Of a DNA stretch of 64,000 nucleotides, positions 62,099 through 64,000 are shown piece after piece. Under the pieces are notes generated by a model. The model was given only the letters and a program-made list of their open reading frames with translations, ran no database searches and was not told the origin of the DNA. Source of the DNA: Muribaculaceae bacterium Isolate-037 (Harlan). GTDB lineage: Bacteria; Bacteroidota; Bacteroidia; Bacteroidales; Muribaculaceae. The first letter of the stretch is position 1. Each line of letters begins with the position of its first letter. Made by a program: the position numbers and the translations under genes. The DNA lies in NCBI GenBank assembly GCA_003762615.1, contig RIAZ01000014.1, forward strand, positions 55,226-119,225, written 5' to 3'.

Positions 62099-62353
62099 TT
62101 AGAGATTATCGTGTTCTTTTAAATGCGACATTATACTCCTCATTGTCCCCATTTTCATTATACTACCGGGATGCGGCTTATGAAAATCAAGGAATATGCC
62201 TTGACCACGTACAAAACGCACACGTGATCCTGAAGTCGCCCCCTTATTATATTCGGTATATCCAAATATCTTAAGCAGCCGCACCACCTCCTCATAAGTA
62301 AAATCTTTAGGAAGTCGTTTGAATCTTTCAATGAGTTTATCTTTTGTGCCCAT
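62099..62353 (-). CDS. hicA: HicA-family toxin (mRNA interferase)
   Basis: An 84-residue dsRBD-like toxin that cleaves mRNA. Family elements: FTYEEVVRLLKIFGYTEYNKGATSGSRVRF in helix-strand order, then FHKPHPGSIMKMGTMRSIM, where His58 or His61 is the catalytic histidine. Its -7 box (62399-62406) and an operator-like repeat lie just upstream. The start codon (62351-62353) is within an 8-bp perfect hairpin arm. Confidence 0.9.
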   Translation of the reverse strand: MGTKDKLIERFKRLPKDFTYEEVVRLLKIFGYTEYNKGATSGSRVRFVRGQGIFLDFHKPHPGSIMKMGTMRSIMSHLKEHDNL

Positions 62354-62366
62354 AATCTTATGGGCA
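62347..62366 (-). promoter_or_regulatory. Hairpin over the hicA start codon
   Basis: TGCCCATA (62347-62354) and its exact complement (62359-62366) flank a 4-nt loop. In the mRNA the hicA ATG would be within the stem, which could limit toxin translation. Confidence 0.5.
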
Positions 62367-62368
62367 TT

Positions 62369-62388
62369 TGTAACTATTTTTAGTTACA
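62369..62388. promoter_or_regulatory. Inverted-repeat operator candidate of hicAB
   Basis: TGTAACT (62369-62375) and AGTTACA (62382-62388) flank six bases and lie between the -7 box and the hicA start, the expected place for autorepression by HicB. Confidence 0.6.
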
Positions 62389-62398
62389 TTTAATTATG

Positions 62399-62406
62399 CA
62401 AATCTA
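62399..62406 (-). promoter_or_regulatory. -7 promoter box of hicAB
   Basis: On the minus strand this reads TAGATTTG, an exact match, 46 nt before the hicA ATG. Confidence 0.65.
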
Positions 62407-62486
62407 ATACATTTTATCAAAACTACATAATTTCCAAATACAAATTTCTCAAAAATCACTTCTTTACCCCATACGCATTAACATGA

Positions 62487-62526
62487 AAGCCCCTCCGTCA
62501 TTTTCGTGATGGAGGGGCTTCCTTTT
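62487..62526. terminator. Intrinsic terminator after the serpin gene
   Basis: A 14-bp stem AAGCCCCTCCGTCA (62487-62500) pairs with 62507-62520 with one G/T position. A CCTTTTA tract follows on the plus strand; on the minus strand the T-run is weak. It lies about 100 bp beyond the serpin stop and before hicA. Confidence 0.75.
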
Positions 62527-62623
62527 AGATTATCGACGATATTTGATTATAAACGATCTTTCGAATCTTACGACATGACCGCACTATCACTTAAGCTGCG
62601 ACCTGTCGATACCGTGATTCGCA

Positions 62624-63832
62624 TCATAAATTATTTATGACTCCCATCATAATGATCGTGCCTGTGGTGGAATTTTCGATCGCATACATGAAAGGTCGAT
62701 CAAAACGCAACACCACTTTTTCCAAAAACTCACCTCCGGTAGATGTGGCAAATCCGGTTGTTGTGACTGCCGCCGCTTTCGCACCCTCTTCATCTATGGA
62801 GGTATAAGTCTGTTGATTGATCGCTAATGGCATGTCGCCATAAAGTCCAAGTTTATCCAAACCACATGTCGTCGGCAAACCAAGTTTATGGAAAATATCA
62901 GACACTTCAAAAGAGTTATCCGCCCTAAATTTCGGCAACGCCAGCTCCACATTAGCTTTTTCCCAACTCAAATTATCAATCTTTGCATACGAAAGCCTTG
63001 ACACGAGATCCGACACCTTAACCCCCTCTTCGGGCAAATAGAGACGCATCCTGTTATTTCCCATCGGCAGTTCCACTGCTGTGAAGTCATCATCTTTGCT
63101 GACTGCAAGAGTCCCGGTCATGTGCATCATACTGACTTTCGTTTCCCGATCCCTACCATAAAAAGACTGAACATCAGTCAGATCCTTATTGAATTTCTTA
63201 TCCCATTTCCCATTGAAATACAACACATTGATTAAAGAAATCACTGTATTCTCAGGAAATGCGAAATCCACTTCCGGTATTAATCCATTAGTCTTCTCGC
63301 CACACCATTTATTTATGCGTTCGATCTCCTGCTCCTTTGAAAAATCAATTGAATATACATCTGCATAATAAGTCTTTTTCATACTCTCTTTCCATGCCGC
63401 CAACGGGTCATAACCCTCAGCCACCCAGCAGGAATTTGCAAGAAGCAGCTCTCCTCCATTCACGTCAGATGGAAGATAGCGCATCAACTGATTGCATGTC
63501 GTGTTGAGAACTGAAAGAGATGGTTTCCCTAACACTCTCATTATAGCATCCTCCATCTCCTGATCTGCACTATTGGCAAGCATTGCTACACACAGGGAGG
63601 CACTCAACGGTGAGACTACCACGTTATCACTCTCTGAAAACTCTGAGACAGCAGCGTCAAAAAAAGACACACCGAACTCATTCAGCGAGTGATTTGCTAC
63701 ACCTTCTGCCTCCGAAAACGAAATCTTCTCCACAATGGGAATACCATTAACCTCTTTAACAGCAACGTCACTATCACAAGCTCCAAATAACAAGAGCATG
63801 GCAAAACCGATCAAATAACTTTTCCTTTTCAT
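62624..63832 (-). CDS. Serpin-family protease inhibitor lipoprotein
   Basis: A 402-residue serpin with a lipobox (LLFGAC, Cys19), so anchored in the envelope. Serpin hallmarks are VVVSPLSASLCVAMLANSA (about 70-90), LINVLYFNGKWDKKF (about 200-215), the hinge EEGAKAAAVT (348-357), and the C-terminal FDRPFMYAIENSTTGTIIMMGVI. The reactive centre loop runs over about 348-370 (TTTGFATSTGGEF); the small alanines at the hinge suit an inhibitory rather than a non-inhibitory serpin. Gut bacterial serpins can block host or competitor serine proteases. No -7 box with exact consensus was found upstream. Confidence 0.95.
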   Translation of the reverse strand: MKRKSYLIGFAMLLLFGACDSDVAVKEVNGIPIVEKISFSEAEGVANHSLNEFGVSFFDAAVSEFSESDNVVVSPLSASLCVAMLANSADQEMEDAIMRVLGKPSLSVLNTTCNQLMRYLPSDVNGGELLLANSCWVAEGYDPLAAWKESMKKTYYADVYSIDFSKEQEIERINKWCGEKTNGLIPEVDFAFPENTVISLINVLYFNGKWDKKFNKDLTDVQSFYGRDRETKVSMMHMTGTLAVSKDDDFTAVELPMGNNRMRLYLPEEGVKVSDLVSRLSYAKIDNLSWEKANVELALPKFRADNSFEVSDIFHKLGLPTTCGLDKLGLYGDMPLAINQQTYTSIDEEGAKAAAVTTTGFATSTGGEFLEKVVLRFDRPFMYAIENSTTGTIIMMGVINNL

Positions 63833-63902
63833 AATTAATATACTCCATTTAAAATAATTTAATTCAAACTAAATAAGTACTTCAGAAAAATAAATGAACA
63901 TA

Positions 63903-64000
63903 TCAAGCTCTCATAGTAAAGTTGATGCGATTGGCAGTCCCCAACGCGCCCAACGCCCGGTTGACAGCATAAAAGAGGTTGTCTGCCGAGGCGTAGTCGG
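63903..64000 (-). CDS. 3' end of an unknown gene, cut by the window edge
   Basis: On the minus strand the last 31 codons before a TGA at 63903-63905 read DYASADNLFYAVNRALGALG, then TANRINFTMRA. The codons are protein-like and the frame is open to the window edge. The family is not recognised. It ends 70 bp upstream of the serpin ATG, so the two could share a transcript. Confidence 0.5.
   Translation of the reverse strand, partial: DYASADNLFYAVNRALGALGTANRINFTMRA

Noticed and set aside
62354..62623. Additional gene between hicA and the serpin
   Set aside because: Short frames only; the region is accounted for by the hicAB promoter and operator and a terminator.

Overview
The window reads as one stretch of chromosome from a member of the Bacteroidota, order Bacteroidales, most likely a gut Muribaculaceae-type commensal. 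This is inferred, not searched. The pointers are the Bacteroidota promoter motif (-7 box TAnnTTTG) in front of many genes, little use of Shine-Dalgarno sites, type IX secretion components PorU and PorV, Bacteroidales-only families (DUF3822, DUF1460, DUF3791/DUF3990), many lipoproteins, and a cytosolic type I asparaginase. About 57 genes are supported, densely packed on both strands. No integrase, transposase, phage module, rRNA or CRISPR array is visible.

Layout. 1-2.3 kb: end of aspS, a Nif3-family metal protein and a coiled-coil zinc-ribbon protein. 2.4-4.5 kb (minus): queF-queC-queD-queE for the queuosine precursor preQ1. 4.7-7.8 kb (minus): two tandem secreted TlpA-type thioredoxins. 8-10.6 kb: a small coiled-coil protein and an LptF/LptG permease. 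10.8-14 kb: pta-ackA (acetate/ATP) and lgt (lipoprotein maturation). 14-18.2 kb (minus): cvpA-sufC-sufD-sufS, with sufB missing. 18.4-28 kb (plus): GH25 lysozyme, porU, rex, a degenerate FAH-fold gene, porV, ispF and a PcrA-like helicase. 28-29 kb (minus): an AT-rich three-gene cassette with a PARP-like DUF3990 protein, the best candidate for a poorly described system. 29.3-33.2 kb: a TPR-like unknown and a secreted GH3 beta-xylosidase/glucosidase. 33.4-42.6 kb (minus): dnaJ-grpE, ispE, a MATE exporter, ribBA, rsmD, DUF3822, ansA and a DUF1460 protein lacking its usual cysteine. 43-47 kb (plus): a TrmH-family methyltransferase and neuD-neuB-neuC (nonulosonic/sialic acid synthesis). 47.1-52.5 kb: a bile-salt-hydrolase-family enzyme, a SPOR lipoprotein, a coiled-coil lipoprotein, rsmI, an acidic protein and PBP4 (dacB). 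52.7-61.4 kb: an AI-2E-family transporter, two different CPA2 antiporters, tatD, polyprenyl synthase and lipoproteins. 61.5-64 kb: tRNA-Ser(GGA), hicA-hicB, a serpin lipoprotein and the 3' end of an unknown gene at the right edge.

Themes. Much of the window concerns the envelope and secretion: LptF/G, Lgt, PorU/PorV, GH25, PBP4, SPOR lipoprotein, NeuDBC and at least seven lipoproteins. Isoprenoid genes (ispE, ispF, polyprenyl synthase) are scattered. Redox and energy genes (Rex, Pta/AckA, Suf, TlpA) fit an anaerobe. Intergenic DNA is unusually structured: a 172-bp palindromic element present three times beside ispF, neuD and neuB, a perfect 48-bp palindrome after lgt, a 32-bp palindrome over a decayed regulator, heptad and 9-bp tandem repeats, and many clear hairpin-plus-T terminators.
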